A stretch of DNA of 64,000 bases from Macrocybe gigantea (Eukaryota > Basidiomycota > Agaricomycetes > Agaricales > Callistosporiaceae): positions 496,001 to 560,000 of the forward strand of contig SJRY01000234.1 in NCBI GenBank assembly GCA_011319805.1, in the 5' to 3' direction. Every line of letters starts with the position of its first letter. The first letter of the stretch is position 1. A program made the translations under genes and the position numbers. Positions 32,759-45,174 of this stretch are shown piece by piece. Under the pieces are notes generated by a model. The model was not told the origin of the DNA and searched no databases. It saw nothing but the letters and a program-made list of their open reading frames with translations.

Positions 32759-33878
32759 ATGCCCTCCGATTCGCCTGCCAAGCGCGATTCCGGTGTGTCT
32801 TGCTCCCTCCGAGCCCCGTTTTACCCTGGTGACTCATCCTCCGCAGCCTCCCCTCCCGGATCGCGCTCTCCCTCCCCCTCCCCTCATGACACGCTAACCC
32901 TCCGAGCGCTCGTTAGTACAAAAGATGCTGGTGTCATCATCGGAAAAGGCGGTAAAAACGTAGCTGACTTGCGCGAACAAACCAGCGTCAAAGCCGGCGT
33001 TAGCAAGGTCATTCCAGGTGTTCACGAGAGAGTCTTGACCATCACCGGCCCAGTAGAAAGCGTCGCAAAAGTGCGTATTCCCATTTTCAAACTCTCCTGG
33101 CGTTGTCTGACTTTTTTTTTCCCCCCTTCCCCAGGCTTACACTCATATAATTACCCAACTTCTTGCCGCAAACCAGTCGTCTCCCGTTTCTCCCTCGTCC
33201 TCCTCCGCTCAGCACACTTCCATTCGACTTTTGATTTCTCACAACTTGATGGGTACCATTATCGGCCGCAACGGACTCAAAATTAAAGCCATACAGGATG
33301 GCTCTGGTGCCCGCATGATTGCCTCCAAGGACATGCTCCCGCAGTCCACAGAGCGCATCGTTGAGGTTCAAGGCACACCCGAATCCATCGGTCGCGCCAT
33401 TGAAGAGATAGGAAAGTGTCTCTTGGAAGACTGGGAGCGAGGAACAGGAACTGTTCTTTTCCATCCAGGTGGGGACGAAAAATCAAGCGCAAATAAGCAC
33501 TCTACCTACGGTTTCCTAGCTTCGTCGTTGAGCGGTTCGCGTCGCTCCAACGGTGAACTGAACACTCGCGGACGCGCGTCACCGTCCGCCCCTCAGAACC
33601 CTCCTCAAGCTCAACTTCGCACACAAAACATTTCCATCCCATCCGATATGGTCGGTTGCATCATCGGTCGCAGTGGCACGAAAATCACCGAAATTCGTCG
33701 CCTGTCTGGGTCAAAAATATCCATTGCCAAAACCCCTCACGATGAAACTGGCGAAAGAATGTTCACCATCATCGGCACGCCCGAAGCCAACGAAAAGGCA
33801 CTGTTTTTGTTGTATAATCAGCTCGAGACCGAGAAGGAGAGGAGGGTTGGCAAGCAGCAATCTGAGTTGCAGGATTGA
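32759..33878 (+). CDS. Three-KH-domain RNA-binding protein (PBP2/HEK2, poly(rC)-binding type)
   Basis: Three KH domains bind single-stranded RNA; yeast relatives act in mRNA localisation and telomere or silencing functions. The start at 32759 gives MPSDSPAKRDS, then probably an intron to ASPPGSRSPSPSPHDTLTLR. KH1 holds VIIGKGGKNVADLREQTSVK, KH2 holds GTIIGRNGLKIKAIQDGSGA and KH3 holds GCIIGRSGTKITEIRRLSGS. Each has the GxxG loop (GKGG, GRNG, GRSG). A Ser/Asn-rich linker separates KH2 and KH3. The last exon is long and uninterrupted to TGA at 33876-33878. Nearby genes give no clue to targets. Confidence 0.9.
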
Positions 33879-34149
33879 TAGACGGAGTGCTTCCTACTTC
33901 TCCCTCCTCCCCCTCCTTTTTCTTTTCTCTGATAGTCAGGTCTATCGAGACGGATTGCTATCGTCTACGATGAAACAATCCTTTTCGTATCGTTTCTTCT
34001 CCGCGGCCTGTCTTTCGCCAGGCCGTTTTCCCTCCGTTACATCTTTAGCTACATGCGTCTGTTTACGAATCTCGTTCCTTGAGATTTCGAGTAATTCCTA
34101 GTTTTGACACGTGACATTTGATTCACGACATCTTCAACTCCAACCGTCG

Positions 34150-35271
34150 ATGTACACGACTCCTTACCAACAATGGCTCTCGTCTGGCTATTATTCCTCG
34201 CACTACGCCCAGGCATATATTGGCTCGACCTTGCCTGCATCCAATGTCCAGAATTTTACCCAACGGGAAACACAGCGGCAGGACACTAACCTCTGCAATG
34301 CTTCTTGGTATCGTCCTGGAAACAGCAGATGCTCGTATCCCTCATGCAGCTTCTCCGGTTCTTTCAAGTCCGTGGAGATCCACATGATGGATCGCCACCT
34401 GATATACCCTCCCGACTGGGAAAAGCGACAAAAGAAGCCCGAATGGGACGCGGATCCCAGTCTCAAAGGGTGAGCCATAGATCTGTTCCAAAAGTGCAAA
34501 CACCTCACGGGCTTTTCCTTTCTGTTTCGTTGACGAGCAGCAAGATGATACCCATACAGGGTACGACATTGACGCTCGACACGCCCGAGGCTCTGGAAGC
34601 ATGGATTGCCGAACGCAAGCGGAGATGGCCAACCGCGGACCGCGTACAGGAGAAGAAGAGAAGACTCGACGAGGCTATCGCGCAGGGTCAGCTGCCCGCA
34701 CCTGAAGAGTCTGGGAGTCGAGGTGGGAAACGAAGGAAGGCGGGTCAGCGCAGGGATCACAATCGCCACAGGCATTGGTCCAAGCCTGCCAATGCACCTC
34801 CAGAAAAAAATGAGCTGAAGCACGTCAATGCGGCCCGCGCTCCCTTGCCGGGCAAGTCGGATCCTAGTTCGGACTCTGAATGCGACGGTGCGCCAGAAGA
34901 GCTGTCAACAAAAGGGCCAGACGTTCCTCAAGTGCCAAAGGAGAGTGTCCCGCATGTTAGAGAGACTGAAAGACCCGATAAGACCATCAAAGCCCGAGAG
35001 AAAAAGCCTGAGCGTCGGCCCAAGCAAGGTCCTCGAAACCCGTTTGCATCTCGCCCGAGTCTCCTGCGCAACGTAAGATCTTCAACTCTCACTACTTGTT
35101 CACCATTCTTGACCAGTCGTTGTGCAGTTGCTCCTGCCTGAGATCCGCATGACGGTTTCCAATCTCTCTCAAGTTATCAGGTTTCTTGTCGACAACGATT
35201 TTCTGCGTGACGTCGAGACAAAACCGGGGGAAGCTCAAGAGAGGCTCATCGAGGTGTACCACTTGAGCTGA
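34150..35271 (+). CDS. NUFIP1/RSA1-like protein, box C/D snoRNP assembly
   Basis: NUFIP/Rsa1 scaffolds assembly of box C/D snoRNPs with Snu13 and the R2TP complex. The N-terminal part is Tyr/Ser/Gln-rich (MYTTPYQQWLSSGYYSSHYA). A C2H2 zinc finger follows, CSYPSCSFSGSFKSVEIHMM DRH. After an intron comes the conserved NUFIP segment GTTLTLDTPEALEAWIAERK RRWPTADRVQEKKRR. A Lys/Arg-rich basic region and an acidic patch (DPSSDSECDG) precede the C-terminal helix LPEIRMTVSNLSQVIRFLVD, stop TGA 35269-35271. The ATG at 34150 is the first in frame. Confidence 0.82.
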
Positions 35272-35338
35272 GCATGCCTCTAAACAGCTCTAGGGACCGT
35301 AATTATAACCAAGGATACAACACCTACGAGTACGTTTT

Positions 35339-38300
35339 CTATGATGAAGACCCATATCCAGAGCTGGCAGCGCTTCTACTGTCATCATCGCTTTCGTCAC
35401 TCTCCAACCCATCCATAAGCTCCTCGGGCTCGACTTCCAGGGTCCGTTGTTCTACGGCAAATCCAGCATCAGTCAGGCCATGAACCACTGAGTCAGCCTT
35501 GGAAGGCGCAGTGACGATGACTGCCACAGATGATCCTGGTTTGAACAAAGGCATGAAGTATTTTCTCAGGGCCGCCAGTACATCCTCTTTGGTTACTCTT
35601 TGGTACTTCTTAAGAAGGTCGATTTGATACGTGCGCGGTATGCCCTTGAGAGCTTGATTCGTAAAAGACACCATGGCCTGGATATCGACTTAGGCCTCAG
35701 AAAAAAGGGCAATCCGTAAATCCACTCACCGCTCGCCCAGGTGTCGACACTATTTTTGTTACATTGTAGACAATGGTGCTCTTCGCCGCATCCAAAGTAA
35801 GGGCATCAAGCTCAATCTGGAATTTAATTTCCTCATTAAAATGTAAACAAATTGAAGCCTTTCTATACGCACACTACCATCCACGAGTCCCCGGACAACT
35901 TTCGATGCCTCTTGATATCCGCCCATACTGTTTGAGCTCTGCCATAATTAAGAAACTGAATGTCTTAGATGTGAAATGGCGTACTCGATAGAGAGTGAAA
36001 TTCAAAAGCCCTGTTTCAACATCCAGTGATACATAAGCCCCGTAGGCGAGACCGGACCCCCGAATGTATCGCTGGTGAAGGCGTGAGTAACAGAAAATTG
36101 CTATGCCATTCTTCTTTTTCAAAAAAAATACCAACCCATAAGTAGCTCTCTGTCGCATTGAGAACTTCTAGAGCTACACGAATTGTCGGGTACTCTGGAT
36201 GATCAAAGCCTTGGATGCATTTGGTCGTATGAGTCACGTAGGAACTCTCGATGGTCGGCAAGCTCATAACAATTGCCTATTTTGCGCAATCAAGTATTTT
36301 AGTGCATTATTGGAGCGACAAGACAAAAGCGACTGACACTCTGAATCGGCCTCTTCCCAATGTCGCTCAAGACTTGGCAAGACAGAGGAACGGGTCGAAG
36401 CTCCGAATCCTGGTAACAAGATCGTATCGTGCATACTCCGAAGAATGGAAAGCGTACTGGTAGCGATTGGGAGAAGTATTTATCCCATAGACTGCGTGGT
36501 TTCTCCAGCGCCAGTACGTTACCTGATACGGAGAAACGGACTCCAGTAGGATCCGTGACTTGCATAGCCTGTGGTTAATCGGGTAAAGCAAAAACGACTT
36601 CATGACCTACGGTGCCTTCGGATCTCCTTGAGATCCGCGATAACCTGATCCGGGTCGTCCTGCAGTGCTTTGGCCAGCCTTGGAATGTATTCGACTTGAG
36701 GGAGTACACCACCAGAGCGGGCAGTTGAATCTTCGCTGAAAATTAAATCAGCCCACAATGAGCCTAGCACATTATTTCCATCGCGTTTGAGTTCCGGCAA
36801 AGACTGCTGTATTTTAGCAACAACGACCTGCAACCTGGGAAATAAGGTGTGAAGTTTGGTCGCCAGATTCTGTAGATCGGCAAAATTAGCTTGCCTTTCA
36901 ACATCAAATTCTGCACCGTAGATCAAGTCCCTCATCCAAGCTATGGCAGTTTCATATCTTGCTGTTTCGACTTGGATGCTGACACGTAACGTTTCTGCGA
37001 ATGCATTGGAGACACCGAGGCCCACTTCATATGAAACTGTGTCATTGTCCAACGTGTTTATCACTGCTTCGTGAGTCAACCGTTCGCCAGATCTCCTGAC
37101 AACCGGAAGGGAGAAGAAGGCTGATAGATACGCAGATATGAGACTATACCAACATCAGAGACTCGCCAAGACCATCCAAATTACACTTACGGCCGTAAGC
37201 GATTCGGCATTGTTGCTAAGGAGAACAGTCCATGGATAGTGACAAAGTCAGACTGAAAGAAGTAATAGTTGGCTAAGGAATTGCTCTCCTGATGCGCAAA
37301 GAAACGACTTACCTCAACGTGATCGTATTGAACAAAGAAAGGTAAGGTGGATCCATCAGCTTCGATGTGCCGTGACAGTGCATCCGCACTCGACGATATG
37401 TTTCTTGTCTTGTTCTCCCTTTTTCCTGAACGCTTTGAACAGGTATCCAAGATATGCTGTTCACGTCTGGGACAGGAAAAGAAGTCAAGAGTTCCGGAGG
37501 TATTGGCCTGTCGTGTTCAGCTTTTGCTGCATCCAATTGGGCTGCCGCTTTCGCCAGTCCTTCAGGCCCGAGGCGTTTAATTTGATCGGCTATCCTGGCT
37601 TTCTCGTCGATTTCCAACTTTGAGGCCAATCGCGCCGATGGTCTCCCGCGAACGGTAACGTGAGGTGGATCGACGTAATACCTGTGACAAAGGCGTCAGA
37701 ACAGTCTTGGAGGAGAAGTGAAATCAATCACTTTCGCAGGAGGTCAGTCCATTGTTTGCTTGACCAAATACGCAATTCGTTGTATTGCTTGATTTCCTGC
37801 ATTGCTTCTTCAATCTGTGAACCATCCTCCGATCCATAGAGGAAGTCGGTGATAATGGTTCCAGAGAATGTGTCCCCTTTCGAAGACTCCAGCTTACTGC
37901 GAAGCTTGAAACTCGGAAGCATGAGCTTGCCATGCACGGAATTAATGAAATCAGATATCACCTGGCGTTCATCTCTCCTTAATACCATCGCCATACGTTC
38001 CATGTCTAAACCTTCAGAGCAGATACGATTGAGACTGGTTTTGAGTTTCTCATCGAAGGTGTTCAAATGTTCCGTTGGCACTGAACCGATATAAATAGGT
38101 AGATCAGAACGGGATGTGCGGGTTTCTTCTCCAAAATAGATATAAGAGCTGGCAGACAGGATGAGAAAGCTGCAACAACAAAATAAAAGTCAAAATACCA
38201 GAAAGGCGAATCTATCTCAACGAATTCCTTGTTGAGTGGTGCAACTGGGGATGACGTGAGATATGTGCCGAGTACGTCCAGCGCCTTTGCCGTGTTTTAT

Positions 38301-39703
38301 TAGTCATGTAATGAGAAAATGGAAAAAGGACTGACTTTTCTTTCAAGGAAGTTAGCAGGAGGTGGTCCCAAAAAGTTCATAACAATTTCTCCCATTGCTA
38401 CAAGAAGTTAAAATTGCATCAAGACCGGAACGATGAGACGAACATTCATCTTTTTCTGGGAATTCCACCGTCTCCCGAGTCGTCTTCGTGAAAGGTGGTC
38501 GTCGAGCACTAGGTGTCTCCACAAAAGGTCGTTTCCAGTTATGCGGCCGTGGACCCTTGTCCATTCCATGTGCTACCAAGTTAGGTTCAATCTTGTGTTG
38601 GAGAACATCAAGAATCGACTGAGTCCCGCTGTTTAGCTTTCCGGCAACGATAAGTGATAGGTTGTTGGCCACATAATAATGGGCATGGTATGTTCTGACT
38701 GTGAAGTTAATATTAGCGATGCTCTCAATAAGGCATGCAATGTATCTACTTTGTTCCGCTGTCAGCACTCGCAGCGCCTCCATGAGGCCTCCGGTTTCAC
38801 TTCGGTATGCGCTTTCCGGTGGATTCGATAACTGTTGTAACCTTGGCATCGAATGTAAGATTCCCTATTTTATGCGATGAAAGAACGACAAATGAGTACA
38901 CACCTCAACGCGGTCAAATCTCCAGATGTATTCTGCCGTCCTTGCATCTCGCTGTAAACCACACCAGAATCATGTCCTTTGCCATCGATATGATGAACCT
39001 ATGAAAACGTCTTTCCAGGTTCCATAACAATCAGGAAACCTCAAACCTCTGTGATGAACCTATGCATTTGAACATGAGAACGGATCGCCGATATGATATG
39101 TTAGTGACTGACCCTGCATTGGTTATAGTCGGAAATAAGATATGATCTAGGTAGATGGGAAGAATCTGCAGAAATCCCTGCTCTCCGGCAGTGGCGATAG
39201 TATATGCGGTGTGATCGGTATCGGTCCAGGCATTTGTTCCGTTTGAAAAACCCCGGTTCGCAAGCATGTCCAGCACACCCTTGTATGGATATTTTTCGGA
39301 ACCCATGAATACCAAGCTAGAAGTTTTTCAAATTCAGCAAAACACGGCCCCAACTGTAAAATAGGGTATTAAACGTACTGTTCGAGGGTATGAGGACATC
39401 CAGAGTCGTCGAAAACTGGATTCCATATCAATTGCGACCGAATCATCTCATATGGAGGGCATAGACAAACTTTCTGTAGCAACCACAAAGTATCCATTGA
39501 CAATTGGTGCTAGAAGAATGTCAGTATAGCTTATAACTCCTAGGATATACGAGTTGCGACAAACCCTCATAGTCCAGGTGCACGACGCTCAAGCCGGTGA
39601 TACGACTTCTCCACTTCGAAACCACGACATCAGTGAAGTCAAGCTTGACTTGCTTGACTAGATCGAAGTTTCCGAACGATGTGAGCGACTTTGCTGTGGC
39701 CAT
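35339..39703 (-). CDS. M16C-type zinc metalloprotease (insulinase superfamily)
   Basis: A large pitrilysin-like protease of about 1000 residues, similar to yeast YOL098C and S. pombe SPAC3H1.02c. The start is MATAKSLTSFGNFDLVKQVK. The zinc site HTLEH (inverted HxxEH) is assembled across an intron: GCPHTLE on one exon, HLVFMGSEKYPYKG on the next, with the second His codon split. Further domains keep family-like segments: LGVSNAFAETLRVSIQVETA, LARRAMASKLEIDEKARIAD and the C-terminal PRTYQIDLLKKYQRVTKEDV. The tail is acidic and Ser-rich (SDESDDDSRSAASSGYG). About 20 introns interrupt it. Not obviously targeted to mitochondria. Substrate unknown. Confidence 0.83.
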
Positions 39704-40053
39704 CGATGAAGTACTGGAATGAGAGAAGAGGAGGCGCTGAAACGAATCCCGAAACAGGAAGGAGCGGCGTTGCGGATTAGAGGAAGGCGCAGAAGCTTGT
39801 CTCGAAAACACGTTCAAGCCTACTGCTCGCTTGGGACTATGTCTGTAAGCCAGCCGCGATATCATACGAAAAAGCGGGCAGCCAGCAACAAAGCGAATGA
39901 CCAGAGAACAAGTGCTACCCAGGCGGTTCACAGAAGGAATTAGACTTCAAACCACGTGACAATCCCAAACGCGTTGCATCTCTTCAAACTTGCACAATAG
40001 CCTCCTCAATCCACAGCATTAATCGCTACGATCGAATTTTCTATGCTCGAATA
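39704..40053. other. Divergent intergenic region, M16 protease / NGL2-like
   Basis: 350 bp with both upstream regions. A frame of 74 codons (39719-39943) overlaps it but has no recognisable product and is rich in Arg, Ser and Lys; I treat it as noise. Confidence 0.4.
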
Positions 40054-41744
40054 ATGAGGGCTAGCGCAACCAAATACAATCATCAGTTGACACCGGAGCA
40101 GCTCGCTCTTTCTGCTCAGCGCAAGGCAAAGAAATTAAGCCGGCAAATCGAAGAGGTGAACCGACCAAGTCCTATTTTGAATCGCGAATGGATCTCGCTA
40201 TCTCTTGGACATGATAATGCTTTGGAAACGGCTCGCGTCAGAATTCTGACTTGGAATGTGAGAACGTATGTCTGAATGTTAAAATCATAGTTGTTCATTT
40301 GCTCCAGCTTCTAGCTCAATGCTTAGTCCGTGCGTCTTGCGGTGCTGCCCTCGTCTCAGTTTTGCGCAATAAGCCCTGCACAAGGTCGGGAAATTTTCCC
40401 TCATAGCGATTGCCTAAAGGCCAGTCAAAGAGAGGACATGCTTCATGCCGAACTGCTCTCTGCGGCAGCGGATGTCCTTTGTCTTCAGGTAAAATATGTT
40501 CCAATAATTGCCTACATCGGTGTTCACATCGCTTGAAATTGGGTAGGAAGTCGACCGCCTGGAGAAGCTGTTGCCTGCTCTCCAGGGGGCAGGATATGAT
40601 TCCCACTACGCCGCCGGACCTAGCAAGAAGCATGGGTGTCTCGTTGCTTTCAAAAAAGATGCATTTCAGTTGGTAAAGACGCGTTTGGTTGAGTACGATA
40701 AAGAGACCGTACGCTCGGATGGGACAGACGTCGCTCAGCGAGGATCCAGCTTTCTTACGAGGAACATTGCCTCTCTAGTCTTGTTACAAAGGACAGACGA
40801 CGAGTCCAAAGGCGTTGTCGTTGCTACAACGCATCTGTTCTGGCACCCGAGGTAAATATGATCTCGCCCTTCCTCCGATCCTGGCACTGAACTTGCCGAT
40901 CGACGAGATATACGTACGAAAGAGCCAGGTGCGACCTTCCACGCATATATTCTGACATTCTAATACGCTCAATGTCAGACAAGCTGGAATACTTGTCCGA
41001 GAAATAGCGAGGTTCCGCGCCGAGTGTGGCCGTGGTGACTGGTCTTGTGTTATTGCCGGAGGTCTGCATGGGGATGAATCTGAAATATGCCATCTTTGAT
41101 GACTATATGACTTTGACTTTAGATCTCAATTTCGCCCCCGATGATGCGGTCTATTCACTTTTGTGTGGAGACCCCCTCCTTCCCGAACAAGAAGAATGTC
41201 TAATGACATCCCGAGTCGTCCACTCATCCATTGATCATAACATACCTGCTACTCTTGACGAGCCCGATGAAAACAATGAAGACGCTGTAGACCCTGATCG
41301 CGTCATAGTGAATGCTAGGCCTGCAGTGCCTAGTGATGGACTACTTACGCTGACGGAATTGGGGAAATTCTATTCTCAAATACCCAAGCTGCGGAGCGTC
41401 TATGATGAAGGCCTCGCTGCAGTAAAGGAACGTATGCAAATTCGAACATATAGTGATCGCGTCTCCTTGGCACCCTCCCGACATGGTCACAATGAACCTG
41501 AATACACGAGTTATGCCCTTTATTGGAAGGCAGTCCTAGGTACGATTACGAGAAATGCAGAGCGTAACATTGGTTAATTCATTGACTGTTAGATTACATC
41601 TTTATTCTTGATGCTCAAGGGCACAAAGCTAGAATATCGAGTTTACTTTCTCCTCATAGGGCTTCTGATCTCGAGCCAGGTATACCAAGAAAAGGAATTT
41701 GTGGTAGCGATCATTATTCCTTAGCTGCAGAGCTAGAAGTCTAA
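40054..41744 (+). CDS. NGL2: NGL2-like endonuclease/exonuclease/phosphatase-family RNase
   Basis: This belongs to the EEP (CCR4-type) nucleases; yeast Ngl2 trims the 3' end of 5.8S rRNA. It starts MRASATKYNHQLTPEQLALS. Catalytic motifs are present after splicing: LTWNLLAQCLVRREIFP (Asn), CLQEVDRLEKLLPALQGAGY (Glu), VVVATTHLFWHPRY, SCVIAGDLNFAPDDAVYSLL (Asp-x-Asn) and the terminal GICGSDHYSLAAELEV (Asp-His). An internal insert of about 100 residues between the GDLN motif and the last exon is acidic (LDEPDENNEDAVDPDRV). Stop TAA 41742-41744. All catalytic residues are present and the frame holds. Confidence 0.86.
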
Positions 41745-41873
41745 GTTTCCACAAGGCATTATAATGTATCTTTCAGGCAGATTATTGTAGAAAAGAATGC
41801 AGGGTGAAGTGAATCGAATGCAAGGGGTATAAAATGTCAATGATGTCCATTGTCCTGCAGCCAGCTCGATTGA

Positions 41874-44800
41874 TCATCCTCGTGAAACAGACCTATCCGA
41901 CCCTTCTAGCAAACTATCAAATAACCCCCCAGCAGATTTCTCGTTTCGTAATTGTATCATGTATATGATGCCAGTGCGCGCTCCCTTATCACTGAGCTCG
42001 ATGGCGACGCCGGTCTTCCCGACGCGTTCGACACCATCTGTTAAGACGATAGTGGAGATCAAAACGGATTTTTCTTTGTTGTCAGCCTCCACAACCAGTT
42101 GCTTGATATTGGTCGGATCTTGCGGTAAAGCTTGAGTTTCGCACTTCCAAGGGATTTCCACTGTGCGTGTTGCTGCTGCAAGAACACTTTGCATTTCATT
42201 TGGGCTGATATGGTTGAGGTCACCGGCCCAGTTTGTAAGGGGGTTTCTTCCACCGGCGAGTTTGGTGGACTGGGTTCATCAAAGGACGGCTCCGCCATAG
42301 ATACACCGCGGGAGGCTGGCTGAAGCGACGGCAACAAAGGCCGCGGTTGGGGTGCATGTAAATGCCCAAAGGAACCATTTCTAGGTATGGCATTAGCATT
42401 ATTCATCGGGTATCCTCCTGGGAAGGAGGGCATAGGAGGCGCATGCGTAGAAGGCTCGTGGTAGGAATATTGTGACGCTAGAGAACGAGAGGATGGCGTT
42501 TTTCGAATTAGAGTTGGGCCGGGCATGGTCGGTTCGGAAGGAGGACGAGGAGGCATTGCTCCCGGCAACGGGGGTGGAGGAGGAAGTGGGCCAGAGTGCG
42601 GGGGACCAGGATGCGGAGGCAATCCCTGGAAACCAAACTGGTTTTGTGCTTGAAGAGGAAGGTGTCTCCCATTCGGGTTCATGAACGAAGGGCCCCCGTT
42701 GCCCGGAGGACCTGGAGGTAGGCCGGGACCTCGCGCATTCATGGTGTTGGGAGGTAGGTAGCCTACTACGTTTGAGTCTCTGGAGTGCACGCTTCCAATA
42801 GGTGAGTCTAAGGAGGGAAGACGACGTTGATTTGGGTGATGAAGTGATTCCGGGAACAATGCAAGGTTCGCCAGCTTATCATCCAGGTTCGCATTTGAAC
42901 CAGCCTGAAGTGGCGTATGTCAATATTCATTCAGTAAATCAGCATGGTGAGACTTGGACGGTCGACTTACGCCATCTCTGTTCGGCATTGACACAGGTTT
43001 CGATTGGGGGGAAGGTGTCATATTGATTGGTCCAAGGGCAGACCGGATCAGCGGATCTAAAGCGGGGACTGGAGGAGGGGGCTGTTTCGATGGCGGAGGC
43101 ACTTTAAAGGCGATTAGAAGTAATCAGCCGCCGAACAAACCATCCTCACATGAGCTGGCAAATTCAATACACTCTTTCAGTTGGGAAAGAAGGGTATTCC
43201 GAGCTTCATAACTTTCCAACTCGATGTATAAGGTTTCTTTCCGCATGATGGCTACCTGTACGGTGTTCGCTGGTGGACGGCCGTGTTAAAGGGGACAAGA
43301 GAAATCACATTAGAACAGACGAACGTCGTTCGGCACTTCATCAACGCGTAACACTTTTCCCGCCAGAGGCGGATAGCAGAGCCACATGTCCGCACCATCG
43401 TCGCCTCGCTGCAAACGCTCTTCGCTCGTCATTCTCTCACAGACGAGGAACAAGTCTGACAAAAGAAATACGTGGCCCCTTGGGTGTATGACCTCGGTGC
43501 CAGTCACTCGAGGAGTAAGACGAATGACGGCATCAACAGAGAATCGAAGTTCGCGTTTATAAGTAAGCGTTGGAGGGTTCATTTGCAACTTGACAACCTG
43601 CGCCACCGGCGTGAATGAGGTTGCCAAATTTGCGGACAAGAACGATTACCTTTGAATTCATGGTGAAGAGATCAAGCGTCCTGCCGGTGGCCAACCTTCG
43701 CTCCAAATCCGAAATGGGCATAGAAATCGTGGCCGTAGAACTACGACTGATTGAAGTAGAAGCCGTTTCTCTGGACAGGCGTTCACTATAAAGTTTCGTA
43801 TGAGATCGGTTTTAGCGCCCTTCGGCGAGTCAACTTACCCTCCGGAGAAGCTACTCCCGTGAGCGGAGCTGGTCTCGCTGTCCAAACCAGTGCCATTGCT
43901 ACTTGGACGGGCATGTTGTGGCTCCCGTTTTGCGGGTTCTTCATGCGTCCTGAAATCAACCACAACCTCATCTTCCGTTTCCATGTTCGCCGACTTGGGT
44001 GACGCAATTTGAGTAGCTTCAACTTGGATTGACGCACGACTTTCAAGGGTATCTAATAAACGATCCAACGTTTCCAGGGCGCCCACTAACAGTCGATAAT
44101 CACTCCTTCCTGGAGCGGTGCTTCTTAGAAGCCGCCCATAAAGCTTTTTGTAATACTTCAGTCGCCCTTTTGGAAGTAAAAAGAGGTCATCCAGCGTCCA
44201 GACAGAAAGGTCAGATTGATTTGAATTGGTCGCAGAGGGCGGGGGCGGGTTCGAGTTTGAAAATGTTGACAAGATCCCGGGCAATTTGGGGTTGGACTGG
44301 ACGGGGTCCCATGTGTCGAAACCGCAGCTGTACTTTGCGCAGTATGAGGTGTAGGGGCCGTTCAAGTCATCGATCTGGAGAAATAGCGATCAGATGACGA
44401 AGAGAGGGGAGATAATGTGCAGACGTTTCGGACTTACCCATCTCATCAAAAGATCGCCAAGGGCCTTTGGAGACGAGGGATTGGGGCCTATCTCTCTGAG
44501 CCGCTAAGATGAAATCAATGATGGGTATTGCGTTACGGCGAAAAGAAACACGCCTCACTGAGTAAAGGCCGCGATTAGCTTTGTACACTGCTTCAATGCT
44601 TCTGAACATAGTATCCAGCTCTGGTGGCGGCAGATTGGACCGGGACCATGCCGAAGCAACTTTCTAGTACGACAAGCGCAACAGCAATCAGACCGAGCCT
44701 AAAACGCATCGCAAGTTGGACCGACTCTAATTATGCCTGCCAATTGATCGACATATATCTTTTCGGTATCGATGAGGTCACTAAGTGGATTTGCTTTCTT

Positions 44801-45059
44801 GTGCTTGGGTTCATGAGAAGGGAGTGTGGGGCTTGAAGGAGGGACTTGGTTTTGCGTCGAAGGATACGTACTACCTGATGGGTCATAATTAGCATCACTT
44901 TCAAGGTCTAAAGGGCGGGTAGACCTGTGCTGTCATTAGGGGACGAATCCTGGTCGAATTTTGAAAGGACAGAAGGTGGACTGAGTGCGGGGGGTCTGTA
45001 GGAGGATGAGGAGGGAGTTTGTCGAACCCAGGAGATGGAAGGGGCTTGTCGAGGTCCAT
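41874..45059 (-). CDS. RhoGEF: DH and PH domains plus Pro-rich linker and C-terminal PH-like domain, one frame break
   Basis: This is a guanine-nucleotide exchange factor for Rho/Cdc42/Rac GTPases. MDLDKPLPSPGFDKLPPHPP starts a Pro/Ser-rich N-terminus. The DH domain begins NPLSDLIDTEKIYVDQLAGI and continues KVASAWSRSNLPPPELDTMF and LWTLDDLFLLPKGRL-like text (VWTLDDLFLLPKGRLKYYKK). The PH domain includes GHVFLLSDLFLVCERMTS and is followed by a long Pro/Gly-rich linker (PLPPPPPLPGAMPPRPPSEP). The last 110 residues look like a second PH- or RanBD-like fold (AQWKSLGSAKLKLYR ... GIIYMIQLRNEKSAGGLFD). The frame breaks near 42121-42126, between KLYR and DPTNIKQ. Confidence 0.83.
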
Positions 45060-45174
45060 GGAGCACCACAAGGAAAAAGGAATGAGTTTGGAAATATGCA
45101 TATTTACGCACTCCTCCAGCACGTGTTTGAGCGGTTAACTTGCCTTTTTATTTATTTATTATCTTTATTCTGTT
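45060..45174. promoter_or_regulatory. Divergent promoter RhoGEF / conserved unknown
   Basis: 115 bp between starts, with a T-rich stretch (TTTTTATTTATTTATT) at about 45145-45160 just before ATG 45175. Confidence 0.4.
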
